A stretch of 64,000 nt of DNA, taken from NCBI RefSeq assembly GCF_015832195.1, contig NC_052020.1:3117254-3181253 (forward strand). Direction: 5' to 3'. The notes below the pieces were generated by a model. It was not told where the DNA came from and did not search any database. It saw nothing but the letters and a program-made list of their open reading frames with translations. The position numbers and the translations under genes are program-made. Source of the DNA: Motacilla alba alba (taxonomy: Eukaryota; Chordata; Aves; Passeriformes; Motacillidae). Positions 8,867-64,000 of this stretch are shown here, piece after piece. Numbering within the stretch: position 1 is the stretch's first letter; the number at the start of each line of letters is the position of its first letter.

Positions 8867-11800
8867 CTGAGCCTTTGATCCTTCCAGAAGCAAATCAAGC
8901 CTGTCCACTTTGGTTGAAAAACTGAGATTATGAAACTAGGCACAGATAAATCCTAAAAGAGATTAAATTTATGAAATTGTTAGCCACTAGTAAAAGCAGT
9001 ACAACATAAATGACTGAAAATTTGAAAACTCAGTCTAGCTGTGCCTTGAAGCCAAAATAATTGAATATTTAATTGTTATAAATGCCTGAGCCAAGTATGA
9101 CCCTGAAATTACTTTCTTACAAGACTATGGTTTGAATGCTCACGAGCACTCACTTTTCAAGTATACAATTGCTTTTAATTATCTTTGAATATTAGGAATA
9201 ATAAAGCTCACAGCCTTTTTCAAAGAGATCCAAGTTTATTACTGAAAAAAAAGTAGTAATCAAATTTGCATGATACAGCAAGTAGTTGCATTTGTAAATG
9301 TAAACCTTGATAAAGTAAACAGCATCCCAAAGACAAATTTATGCCAAAAGTGTCTTACAACAGTTAATCAGATTTACAACTTTTTCCTCAGTGAATTCTT
9401 TTACTTCTGGAGTACATAGCTGCTTGTAAAAGCAATCTTAAAACACAAAATAAACTGAAAGCTGACATGTTGGAGGAACTTACAGCTTTTGCACAGAAAA
9501 GCAGATTTCTCCAAAAATGCTCTCTGATACTGTAAACTTGTTTTAAATATTACTTACAAAGTGTAGATTTGTGAGTAGAAAAAATAGCTGAAATTTTGTT
9601 CTTACTGCTTACTTAGAAATTAAGTTGTATTTAAACATTACATAAATTTCAAATATATACACATTTTAAGAAATCTGTTATGATCATGATATTGCAAGTT
9701 AGCCAGTACTATCAGAGTTAAAAAAATGACTGAACTATCTTATTCACCTAGATTTCACATGAGATTATTTCAAAGAACTGAAATTTCAGTGATACTACTC
9801 TAGGTAAAAATTAGAGCAAACAGTTTGGAAGATTTTTCAATACGAAACTCCAAGTCAATTAAATAGAACAATAAAAGAAAATTTCATCCTTTTTTTTATT
9901 ATTATTAACAGAGAAATCATCTTGTTCTCAGTGGTTAAAATCTCACCAGCGTTAGACTCCATTGGATTTAATCCTAACTTCTCACCCTGTAGCATCCGAA
10001 CAAGTAGCTCATGTTAGTAAGAATGCAAACTCCAGAGAACAGCCAGCAACAGAGGTTGTATCAAGAAGACAGAATGAGCCAAGAGAACTCACACAAGGTC
10101 ATTTTGAGTGTAGCGAAGAGGGAATACACTGTGACATTTCAAGACTACATACCAGTCCTGGATTTAAAAAGTTCCTGTATACCATGGAGTAGTACAGATT
10201 TCCCTTATTGTGCCATTAGAACTTTGTCCTGTTGTGGTAACGTTGTGCTATTATGGTTATGCCAAGTTTGTGACAATCTAAATTTCTAATAAACGTGTTT
10301 GCAATGGCAATATCAGATAAAAAAATGTCAAAATAAATCCATTGTAGAAATTGAAAAATTATACAACTGTGTAGGGCATTTAGGATGTATGTGCATCTGT
10401 AGGAAGGGACATAATGAGAAAAGACAGTGGTGCTTGGGGAATTGACTAAAAGGACAGAAACAGCACAGACAGAGGTGCCCCATACTTCCTCGCACTGCTT
10501 CATCCCACCAAGATATACTGATTTGTAAAAAGCACCAGACTGCTATTTGTGGACTTTCTGTTTTGACATCTCAGTCAGGGACATCCAAAAACAGCGCGTA
10601 AAAAAAAAAAAATCTGCTGTTACAGAATTGCCCTGGAAACAGGACTGTCACCAAGAAAGCAGTTTGCAATCAAACACTGAGGATAAGTAAAGAATAAGCC
10701 AAAGGAGAAAAAAAAAGAAAAGATCACGAGGCCTGTCCCCAGGGATCATCCTCAAACCCTTATTTTTCATAGCCTGTTGCAATTCTGGAGCAAAACTTGC
10801 TGGAGTAAACAGGAGCCCTTTGCTGCCCAGTGCTCATTCTCACCTCCACATGCTGGTTCTGAATTTGACCTCATAAGAATGTGTGTTTTGCAAGCATGAG
10901 GTTGAGTATGAAAGAACTCCAGGAATTTTTTAAGCTACTAGATTTTCTACTACAGGAATATTGGTTAGAATTCATTTAAAACTTCCAAAGAGTGTCACTG
11001 TATGCATTTTAGTCAGACAAAGCATGCATTGGAAGCAAGTAACAGATCTGCCTAGAAGTGGAATTATATTTGAATTCTAGAATCAGTCTTAACATCAAAT
11101 AATTATTACAAAACGCTGCCCTTATATTTGTTTCAAACTTTGTCCCCAAACAAGCAACATCAGCACTTCTTGAGGATTCCAAAAAATATAATGCTTCTAG
11201 AAGTACTACTGCATTGTAAGTGATTACTGATACCACTATCTTTTTCTCTGTCCATTTTCTTATTAGAAACTAAATAGAAAATGTGTTTTTTTTTATTTTC
11301 CATCAACTTTATCATATTCATAAGTAGCTGTTTGTATAAAATGAGTTTTATTGATAAGGCTATTGTCCAGTATATAGAAAAAAATCTAGTTTCTAATAGT
11401 TTTAATGAAAATTGGTGACATTTACAGGCTAACTATGCTAATTTGCCTCCAAACAAACTGTGACACAATGCAAAAGTTTGCTAAGTCCCCCAATGCCATG
11501 TAGGACTTGGCAGGTAAAGGACTTGGTAGTCCATGGACTCCATGGCTCCAGAAATTCTCTCTGGCAACACTCCCAGTTGGAGTCTGAAGTGGAGGAAGCC
11601 ACAGCAAGGATGTGCATTACACATATGATTAGGCTGATCATCTTAAGGGCACATTAAGAATAAAACACTACCAAAACTCTTGCCTTTCCCCATACTTGCC
11701 CTGAAGCTATGTTTCCCAATGTATTTTTCCTTCTGTATAACTTTTTATGAAGCAAACTTCTGGAAATTTATTAATTTTTCCATTACGGTATTTATCGACT

Positions 11801-12147
11801 AACCTATATTTACCAGTCTGACTATACATTTTCCTTTTGAGCTTTCCACAGGAGACAATTGAGCCTGACTGTGCCTCAGAACACAATTTATGACAAGCTG
11901 TTGTTGGAAAAGGGGTTGTTGATGTGTATCTCATACTAGTGAAAATATGTACTTCCAAAGAAGCAGCTAAAAAAAAAAAAAAAAGCTCAATCGCTATTGA
12001 AATTTTAGCCCTGTCACCATTTTTTCTATAAATCCTTGAACGAAAACGGTTAGGAAAAAACTGAATCATTAATGCTGGAAAACATCACCAAAATTATCAG
12101 GTCAAATCTTTGACCAAATATCACTATGACAAATAAATCACAACACT
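8866..12147. other. Intergenic, no gene recognised
   Basis: The sequence is AT-rich with no recognisable exon. A minus-strand AATAAA (revcomp at 9235-9240) is one possible distal poly(A) signal for ANO3, but it is about 7 kb from the stop codon and unsupported otherwise. An A12 run sits near 10601 and an A15 run near 11969. Confidence 0.5.
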
Positions 12148-13130
12148 AAGTGCCATGTGCAGTCATTTCTTGAACATTTCCAAGGATGATGACCCCACCA
12201 CCTCCCAGGACAGCCCGCTCCAATGCCTTCAATGAAAAAATTCTTCCTGATGTCCAACCTGAACCTCACTGTGTGCAGCCTGAGGTTATGTTCCCTTGTC
12301 TTGTCCCTAGATGCCTGGTAGAAGAGGATGACTCCCACCATGCTACAATCTCTTTACAAGTAGTTATGGAGAGTGGTAATACTCCTCTGAGCCTCCTCAT
12401 CTAACTAAACAACCATACCTCCCTTCAACCAACCCTTAGTCTCTCCAGATGCCTCCACAGCTTCACTGCCCTTCTCTGGAAATGCTCCAGCACCTCAGTG
12501 TCTGCCTGGAACTGAGGGGCCTAGAACTGGACACAGGTTTCAATGCATGGCCTCACCAGTACCAGGTACAGGGGGACAATCAGTGTCCTGCTCCTGCTGG
12601 CCACACTGTTTCTGACACAGGCCAGGATGCCACTGGCCTTTGTGCCCACTTGGGCACAGCTGGCTCATGCTCAGCTGCTGTTGGCCAGCACCCCCAGCTC
12701 CTTTTCCACTCTTCCCCCAGCCTGCAGCACTGCAATGGATTGTCGTGATCCAGGGACAAGACTTGGCACTTGGCCATACTGAGCACTCCAATTACCTGGG
12801 CCCATGGATCCAGCCTGTCCAGGTCCCTCTGGAGAGCCTTCCTGCCCTCCAGCAGAGCAACAGTCCCACCCAACTTAGGATTGTCTGCAAACTCACTGAG
12901 GATGCCCTTGATCCCCTTGTCCATATTATTGATAAAAACATTAAACAGAACTGGCCCTAACAGAAGTGGTTCCTTTGGGGAAATCACACTCCTGACCAGC
13001 TGCCAGCTGGATAAACAGCTTTCACTACCACCCTCTGGGCATGGCCATCCAGCTTTAACCCAGCTAAGAGCGCACCTGATGCCACCTTCTCCAGGAGAAT
13101 GCCATGGGTGAGAGTTTCCAAGGCTTTATG
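12148..13130 (-). mobile_element. CR1 LINE fragment (reverse transcriptase C-terminal part)
   Basis: On the minus strand the translation includes GPVLFNVFINNMDKG and FADN, the CR1 reverse-transcriptase block where FADD is expected. LQRDLDRLDPWA follows. Upstream codons match the KAFDTVSHGILLEK region near 13130. The + side carries the familiar CR1 3'-region text 'ccaatgccttcaatgaaaaa'. It is 5'-truncated and broken by stops and frameshifts, with one catalytic Asp changed, so it is dead. Confidence 0.85.
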
Positions 13131-16100
13131 AACTCATCATGAGATTTGCCTTGTTTCCAAATATCCAAAGAATGATGCTCAATCAGTGTGCTGGGGGAGT
13201 CTGAGCTCAACATTCAGGCAAGTCTTAGCACTCAGTTGTGAATACTCTTAATGCCTCCCTCTTTGTAGAGACAAACTTAGGGGAATCACTCATTAGGATG
13301 GCCAACAGAACAGAATTCTTATCTTCCTTTTTTTATTCACCAAAATTCAGATCTCACACATTAGGCACAAATTTAGAATAAAAAGTTGTAAGAAATGAGG
13401 TGTATCTCATGTATCTGGACTTTGTGCTACTCCTGAAATGGAAATTTCTTTTGTCTGGATCAAGATGCAGAATTTGATTAAGAATAATTAACACATTTTG
13501 AACAAATACTTCACATATAAAAAAAATCTGGTTGCTCATGCAGTCTCTCTAAGGGTGCATGCTTAGAGCAAACTTTTCATAGATTAGATCTGCAATGATC
13601 TAAAGCATTTTTGCACAAACTGAGGTTCTAAAGCTTTATCAAATTTCACAAATGCAGCCTGCATGCACAGTCTAGTCATACTAGTCATTTTTTTGAAAAG
13701 ACAATATTTAAAATATTAAAAGATCATTCACCATTCAAAAAATACATTATTCCTGAGGACAGTGTGTGCCTTACTCTATAGGAAAATAACGTGCAGTCAA
13801 TGAAAACAGCATACTGAGCAAAGTCTAGCAAAAAAGTTTCTCAGCTTAAGCAACTGGCTAGACAGTGGCAAGATCTTTACACACTGTTGATGTCCTCCAA
13901 AAGTAAAGGACACACAGAGTGTTTCTCCAAACTTTGTGTCCTTTCCCAGTGCATAAAATGCACCATGTCAGATCTACATACTTGCCTTTCATATGCTCCT
14001 ATATCTCAGTGTTGAAAAAAGTTCAAAATATATATTTATATTTTTATATATATATATGTAAATCTCAAATACAAAAAGATTATTTAATGTGGTTTTTCAA
14101 GTCCAATTGGAATTTGCCTAGGTATGTATTGACACGTGCCAATATCAATAGCAGAAACAAGAAAGTAATGTTTCTGATTTTTGCCTGATTTTACCCTGTA
14201 TCTTTATAACTTGGGCCAGCCAAGACATTTTGTTTTTAGAGAAAATATTACAAAGAGCTCACTTGTGACCTTCTGAAGCATTCAAATATTATCACAAGGT
14301 GGCGCACAAATAAAAACTGTGACACACGGTTACTGCTGTCAAACGGTGCTTGACAGTCCACAGAATGAGACAAGAGAGACAATAAATTAAATCAAACCTT
14401 GTGATTCTATTAGCACTGAACAGAGTGAAGTAATTTTTTTCTGATAATGACTCCTGAGGAACTTAATGCACAACCCAGAAAATGAAGGAACAAAACAGCC
14501 TTTCCAAAATATGGCAAGCTGAGTTCCATCTGCCCTTTATCACAGAATGAATGGGTAATGTACCTGACTGGGCCAGATCTTCTAATTTCTTTCCTCCTTT
14601 CATGCAGTACTATAGGTACTCCTAAAAGTGCCTTGTTTGGTAACAGAGCTGAAATTAACCAAGAAAGCTCATGAATGTGGTGAAACAACTGAAGAACTTA
14701 AAAAGTCTGATATTAGGCTCTCTGGATACAATAGATCCTATTTACTTACTTTGATGGGCTTTGGACTCTTGAAATTAATTTCACTGAAATAAAATAAAAT
14801 TACTGTGCTAATAAATGCAAGAGAATACTGGAATCACACTTTTTAATTACACAGGATAGTGTGAATAGCAAAAATTCAGGTCTTTTCATATCTGTCAGCA
14901 GTGATTTTGCTGCAGCTTTATCCCTAAAAATAATGTCAAAATTTGTAGACTTTGCAGCTACTGTGCTTTGCTGACTCTTTGTTTTTTAGATTTTTCTCAT
15001 CCAATACAGAGAAGCATTACTTAAAACTGTATGAGAGAAACAGAACAACTGTAACTGTTTATCTGTTCCCTTCCCTGCAAGGCATCCCTTAAATTTGTTT
15101 AAACATTAAGTGCTTTTCCTGTATTATGAAATGTTACTAACAGACAATTTCATCACCAAAATGTGACTATTAACCACAAGCAACACTGCAGTATGCTGTT
15201 TGCATATAAAAATTGAAATTTGATAATTCAATGAACATCTACTTTTTTAGTGATTTTATCAAAAAAATTCTCCCCAAAGTGTAAGAAGGCATAATAATAA
15301 TAATATTAATAGTAAATCACATGTGTATGCATTTATATACAATCTGTATATATATTTGCCTGTATCCAGCTCCAATGTTATGACATACTTAGGCCAATAA
15401 AAGAAGTGTACATTACTGCAACATTTACTATTACAATAAGAAGAACCTTACTACAAATTGCTCTTCTTCTCCTTCCCTGAACAAGCAAGCCACAATGCTA
15501 TACTGTATGTCTCATATATATTGGCAGAAGATTGCATACTATAAAGATAGAATTGTATTTTGAAGAGAAAGTCAATTGCACTGCATGGGAGTATGTCAAG
15601 TTAGCACTCTGCGAATTCATGGAATCATTGCCCAGGCAGATCAAGAGGAACAGTAACACAGTTAGCATGAAAATGACACTTCTTTCATCCTCGAAGCATG
15701 TGGAGATGGCCTTTCACACACAAAAGTGCAAGGACAACTCAACAGCTGTGTAATTTTCAAACAGAAAATTACCTTCTCCTGGTGCTGCTGTTTTCTTTCT
15801 GAATTTGGACTTTTTTGTTTTCAACTAGATGTATAAATTATTGACACTAATGTGCAAATCTTATACTGCATAGTATATATTTAGCAGCCACAGACCCCTT
15901 TTTTTAGGGTAGGACCACATCCACAATCTCAACAAGAGACTAGGACAAACCTGACAAAACAGTAAGCCTGAAAGATCAAGTCATGGCCACAAAGGCAACA
16001 ACTGCTCTTTTCTTTAGAGGCATTACAGATGGAGCTGAGCAATCAGAAGCTGTAGAAGTAATGGACATCACGTAAGTTGGTTTTAGTCATGCCCTTACTA

Positions 16101-16439
16101 TATAGGTTCACAGGTAATTTTCTATTTTCATCATGCTGATAGTATCTTCATAAACAGCATGAAAATCTATTGCCTTTTTCAAAATAGTGTCCAGATCTTT
16201 ACTCTCTCTGCACATTTTTGAATGCCAATTGTCATTGGAGCTCATCGCAGTTACAGGTAAGACTTTTCATTGACATCACTGGAAACATCTATTTCTCGGT
16301 GCCCATCAAAGTATGGAACTGTACTGCCTAGCAAGAACATAAATACACCACCATCAAATCTCACACGGTTGCCAGACTGACTTCATTTTGTAACTTCGCT
16401 CTTCAATTTCCAAGTGTTTTTGTTGCAGCATGGTAGTGA
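13131..16439. other. ANO3 3' flank, probably including its 3' UTR
   Basis: The ANO3 stop codon is at 16440-16442, so transcript 3' UTR must run leftwards into this stretch. I cannot fix its end because no minus-strand AATAAA with a clear GU-rich downstream element stands out. An AT dinucleotide tract lies at about 14023-14060. No other gene was recognised. Confidence 0.5.
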
Positions 16440-60324
<43,885 letters not shown>

Positions 60325-63300
60325 CTGAAAGAACAGCAAAAAATCATCTGAGATTAATCAAGTAGGAGACAGTTGAAAAGGACATATACATTACAAAAGA
60401 ATGCTAGACATTTTAAAACATGCATTTTCATAGACAAAAACATGAAAAAACACTTTTAAAAGGCAAGTGAAATAGAATAAATCATTACAATAACACAGTT
60501 TCACATTTTTCACATTTGTTCTAAAATAACATTTTAGATTTGTAGCTACTGACAATAATGATAACTGATCAATAAGTTCGTTCTTTTCTCTCCACCCTTC
60601 ACCAGTTAGAGAAATAAAACCAGAAATTCCCAGTAAAGTCTTCTGAGAACAGTCATTTTGAAACCAAATGGAGACGTATATGCTACATGGTTATATTTCC
60701 CATATCTAGTTTCAGGCTTTCAGGCTTTTTTTTTGGTCTCCTCCTATAATTTCACATCACATTTCAACCACACAAAAGCCTTGATATTGCAGATTACTCA
60801 GGAGTTAGTAAGATCTGCAACTACACACCTGGGCAGTACGTGAGATTTATTAAATTGCATTACTTACATTGAAGATCCACTGAAATTAATACCTTAAAAA
60901 GAGGGTGAAAGACTCCTTGCCTGCAAAACACATGGCCACTGGAAAATTATGTATCTACCAATCTGCAGACTGTTGGCAGCCTAACACTTGGTACTGCTAG
61001 GGAGGATTGTAAATGAAGCAATGAAGGGTATTAAAGGATTTTCAGACTTTTTTTAACAAAACCCTTATTTAATTCCCTTTGGTTATCCTTAGCTGTTTTG
61101 CACAGATGGAGTTCAGCTGTTACAGATACAAATAACTTTTTAACTACAAACAATAATAATTATGCGTTCCAAGATACTTGTAGACAACATTAAAGCTTTG
61201 CCTCAGTTCTAGAAACACATAGTAGTTGTATTTCTACTGACAGACCATATAATTAACAAAAATACCCATAAAAGTTAAAAAACTGTAATTCAGTCATGAC
61301 CTAGCTTTGATGCTTACGCAAACCCTGTTTGAAACCATGTACATATGCTTCCAAATAAAGTGGCATTGCAAAATCAGCCATATATACAAGACAGTAATGC
61401 TTACTACACACTGACTATTGAAATTTTAGAAAAATTTCATTCTGCAATTGAAACACTGAGATTCCATCAATATTACATATATGATACATATTATATATCT
61501 GCCAACACATGGTATAATGCCGTGCTAAAACAGTTCTGGGGTGTGGATGAATCTCAAAAGTATTTTTACTTTTCAGAAACAGAGAGAAGTAGCCTGTGTG
61601 ATAATAATTCTGTTGATTTTGTTTAGATTCCTGGATTGAGCAAAATGAAACTAAGAAGTCTGAATTGAATTCTTCATGTGTTATTCATACATGATATTAA
61701 CATATGGTATATTTTAGTGAACATAACTAAAAGTCAAAATTTTGCAAAACTGTGCAAGAGCAAACAGGTATACTGCATTAAAGTACTGCAGGGAAGGTTA
61801 CCTGTCATCTTTAACTTTGTAGTAGAACCAGTCAGAAAACACTGATGAAACAGATAAAGCCTCCGAGAAATAATTTGCTTTTTAGAATTACAGAATATCT
61901 CAAGTAAGAAGGGACGCACAAAGATCTTTAAGTCCAACTCTCTTCTCCCCTTAGGCCTACTTAAATCTACCTGAGGATGACCTAAAACTTTTTGGGAGGA
62001 AGATGTTCTCATTCACTGAGTAATCACTAATTGTGGGAGAACTGTAGCATTTGAGGTTCCTTTGTCCATTGAAAGGTTACCTCAGGAAAACAATATACAC
62101 CATCCAGGTAGGAAATGTTTCATCAAAAAAAGCAAGTTCAACACTTCAAACAGAAGTGTTCCTAACAGAATATGCAATTAAATTATAAAATGTGGGGTCA
62201 CAGGATGCTGTTACAGGAGTGTCGGTTTATATTTTTGCATCCATGAAAAAGCCATGTGGGCAAATATGAACAAAGATGAAGACTTGAACTCTGTCTCTGC
62301 AAGTTTCTAAAGCACAGGCTTCTATAAACAGAGAAGGAAGGTATCATGAAAAACTGCTCATCACCTGCAGGGGACACTTTAGAAAGGCTGCTGGCAAAGC
62401 AACACAGACCATTCTTCAATTCTGCTACATCCAGCTTGTGTTTGTAACAGAATTGTGTTGAGTTTTCTGTTTTAAAAGGTAAAGAAATTCAAGAAATATA
62501 CTGAAACAGTCACACCAGTTCTAGACTGCAATATCATTTAAATTCCTATTAAAATATTTTTAAAGATAACAGAAATATTGACCAATTTACTATTTTTCCA
62601 CAGTTCTATCATGAAGATAGGGGTGGAAAAATTTCTTCCCAAATACATATATTTCATTGTGCAGCAAAACTACCAAAAAGGTGAAATTGCAAAATTTAGT
62701 ATTTCATCTACTTTTGGTTTACTGAAATGAACTGGATAAAAAGAAGCCAAAGCAACAGTCCAGGAATAAAGACACTTTGGGGAAACACTAAGAGAATATA
62801 TTTACATGGCATTTAATAATATAAAAAACAAACATGACTTAGAATGCCATAATTACAAAAGCCAGCCTTTTTTGACCTATAAATCTATGAAGTAACTAAC
62901 ATTATGAAAAATCCAAACCATAGCTAACATTAATTTGCAAAATTGTGGTTATCAAAAGGAGGAAAAAAAAATTTAAATGCAATTTTGATTATGTGTGTAT
63001 ACCCATAGATAAACACTTCTATATTTAATATTCTGGCAAGTATTTTTTGAACTAGATAAACTCAAATAGCACTATAATAATATTTTTGAACATATGGAAG
63101 ATGACTATTACAGAAAACATTTTTTTAATGGGAAGGCCTTTGAAGGCTTAATGGGATGATGCGATAACTCACTACAGAACTGGGTATGTAGAGCAAGATT
63201 TGATGATTCACAAGCACTGTTTCTGTCTTAGGACCAGTGCAGGAGAGCCACAGTGCCGTAGCATGAAAGACTGAGCACTTGGCAGTTTGAGTGGGAAAGG

Positions 63301-64000
63301 AGTGCTGCAAGGGCATTTTCCATGGGTCACACAACTTCGGCACCTAGTTACCACTTTAACTCATGCATACTATATGCTCTTCTCTCTCTTTAAGAACATT
63401 ATTAATCAATTTGAAAAGGCACATTTTCTCCTTTAAAGACTTAGGTATTGTTGCAGAAAATATTAACCTGTGCCACAAATTAATAACAAAAATAATTTGT
63501 CAATATGATAGAACTTGTTTTGCACTCAGACAAGGTAGTCAGTTCAGGCCATTATTCTCCCTTAAGAAAGCTACTGGACCTCAGTTTACTCAAATTGTGA
63601 CAATATGTGTTATATTAGAGACATGGAAGACACTGTCATTTCATCTGCCTTTCTGTAAGACTCCAGAAAAACTCAAAAATAATGGAGGATAGTCTCCATC
63701 TGAGCTTGAGTATCTGAAACTCTGCCAAGAACATCCAAAACAATGTGTGAACTACTGTTTTCTAAAAGACATATGCTCAACTTGATATAGAGGGCAAGTT
63801 TGAAAACAAGTAACACAGAGTACTGTGTAAAAATGAGGAAAGAACAGGACTTATCACTTGTTTCTCCTCTCTCCCTATCACATCACTAAAATAAATATGA
63901 GCATGCCTGGCTACAGAGCAGTAAAGAATGCATTTTTAGAGTTGAGTAAGTGATGAACTTTCAATATTAAGCACTAAATCATAGGTTTCTTAAAATAGTT
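60325..64000. other. ANO3 intron reaching the window edge
   Basis: The next upstream ANO3 exon should encode the segment before KKCYYTD (in human a Trp-Asp-Thr-Leu-Cys containing stretch). I could not find it, so it probably lies beyond 64000. A CR1 tail lies inside. Confidence 0.5.
61878..61992 (-). mobile_element. CR1 LINE 3' tail, short
   Basis: The + strand reads 'aattacagaatatctcaagt', then 'aagggacgcacaaagatc' and 'aagtccaactct', the reversed CR1 3' end. About 115 bp remain. Confidence 0.78.

Noticed and set aside
63125..63343. Minus-strand frame with LCDPWK as the missing N-terminal ANO3 exon
   Set aside because: Only a chance resemblance to the human Pro-Trp-Asp-Thr-Leu-Cys stretch; the order differs, and neighbouring residues and splice sites do not fit.

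Overview
The window is a piece of a bird nuclear genome, most likely a songbird. Evidence for this is CR1 LINE fragments in both orientations, several ERV LTRs of the kind common in passerines, AT-rich composition, and long introns with GT..AG splice sites. There are no bacterial-type operons, CRISPR arrays or rRNA genes. Gene identities rest on comparing exon translations with remembered vertebrate families; no database search was possible.

Layout. (1) 302-6407, + strand: the last eight coding exons of SLC5A12, a sodium-coupled monocarboxylate transporter, running to the stop codon and a poly(A) signal at 6529-6534. (2) 6408-16439: intergenic space. It holds a strongly strand-asymmetric, guanine-depleted tract at about 7770-8866 and a CR1 fragment at about 12148-13130. 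(3) 16440-60324, - strand: 21 consecutive coding exons of anoctamin-3 (ANO3/TMEM16C). All intron phases agree, giving the C-terminal 754 residues; the N-terminal exons lie beyond 64000. (4) 36102-38140, + strand: MUC15, a membrane mucin nested antisense in a large ANO3 intron. Its long mucin exon carries two compensating frame changes. (5) Transposable elements in the introns: a nearly full-length but dead CR1 (33539 to about 35900), a 1.39-kb LTR with a 5-bp target duplication (25524-26913), two related LTRs (32372-32760 and about 46092-46482), a minus-strand LTR preceded by a polypurine tract (50916-51414), and smaller CR1 tails.

The order SLC5A12 / ANO3 with MUC15 nested inside ANO3, and the convergent orientation of SLC5A12 and ANO3, match the human chromosome 11p14 arrangement as I recall it. 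This supports all three gene names. The three genes are not known to act in one pathway; they are neighbours by conserved synteny. SLC5A12 imports lactate and other monocarboxylates at epithelial apical membranes, ANO3 is a TMEM16 membrane protein (scramblase / channel modulator family), and MUC15 is a glycosylated cell-surface protein.

I found no convincing new multi-gene system. The least explained feature is the roughly 1-kb guanine desert at 7.8-8.8 kb: 17 G in 1020 bases, with C retained at roughly 20 percent. It looks like near-complete, one-strand G-to-A conversion of an inserted sequence.
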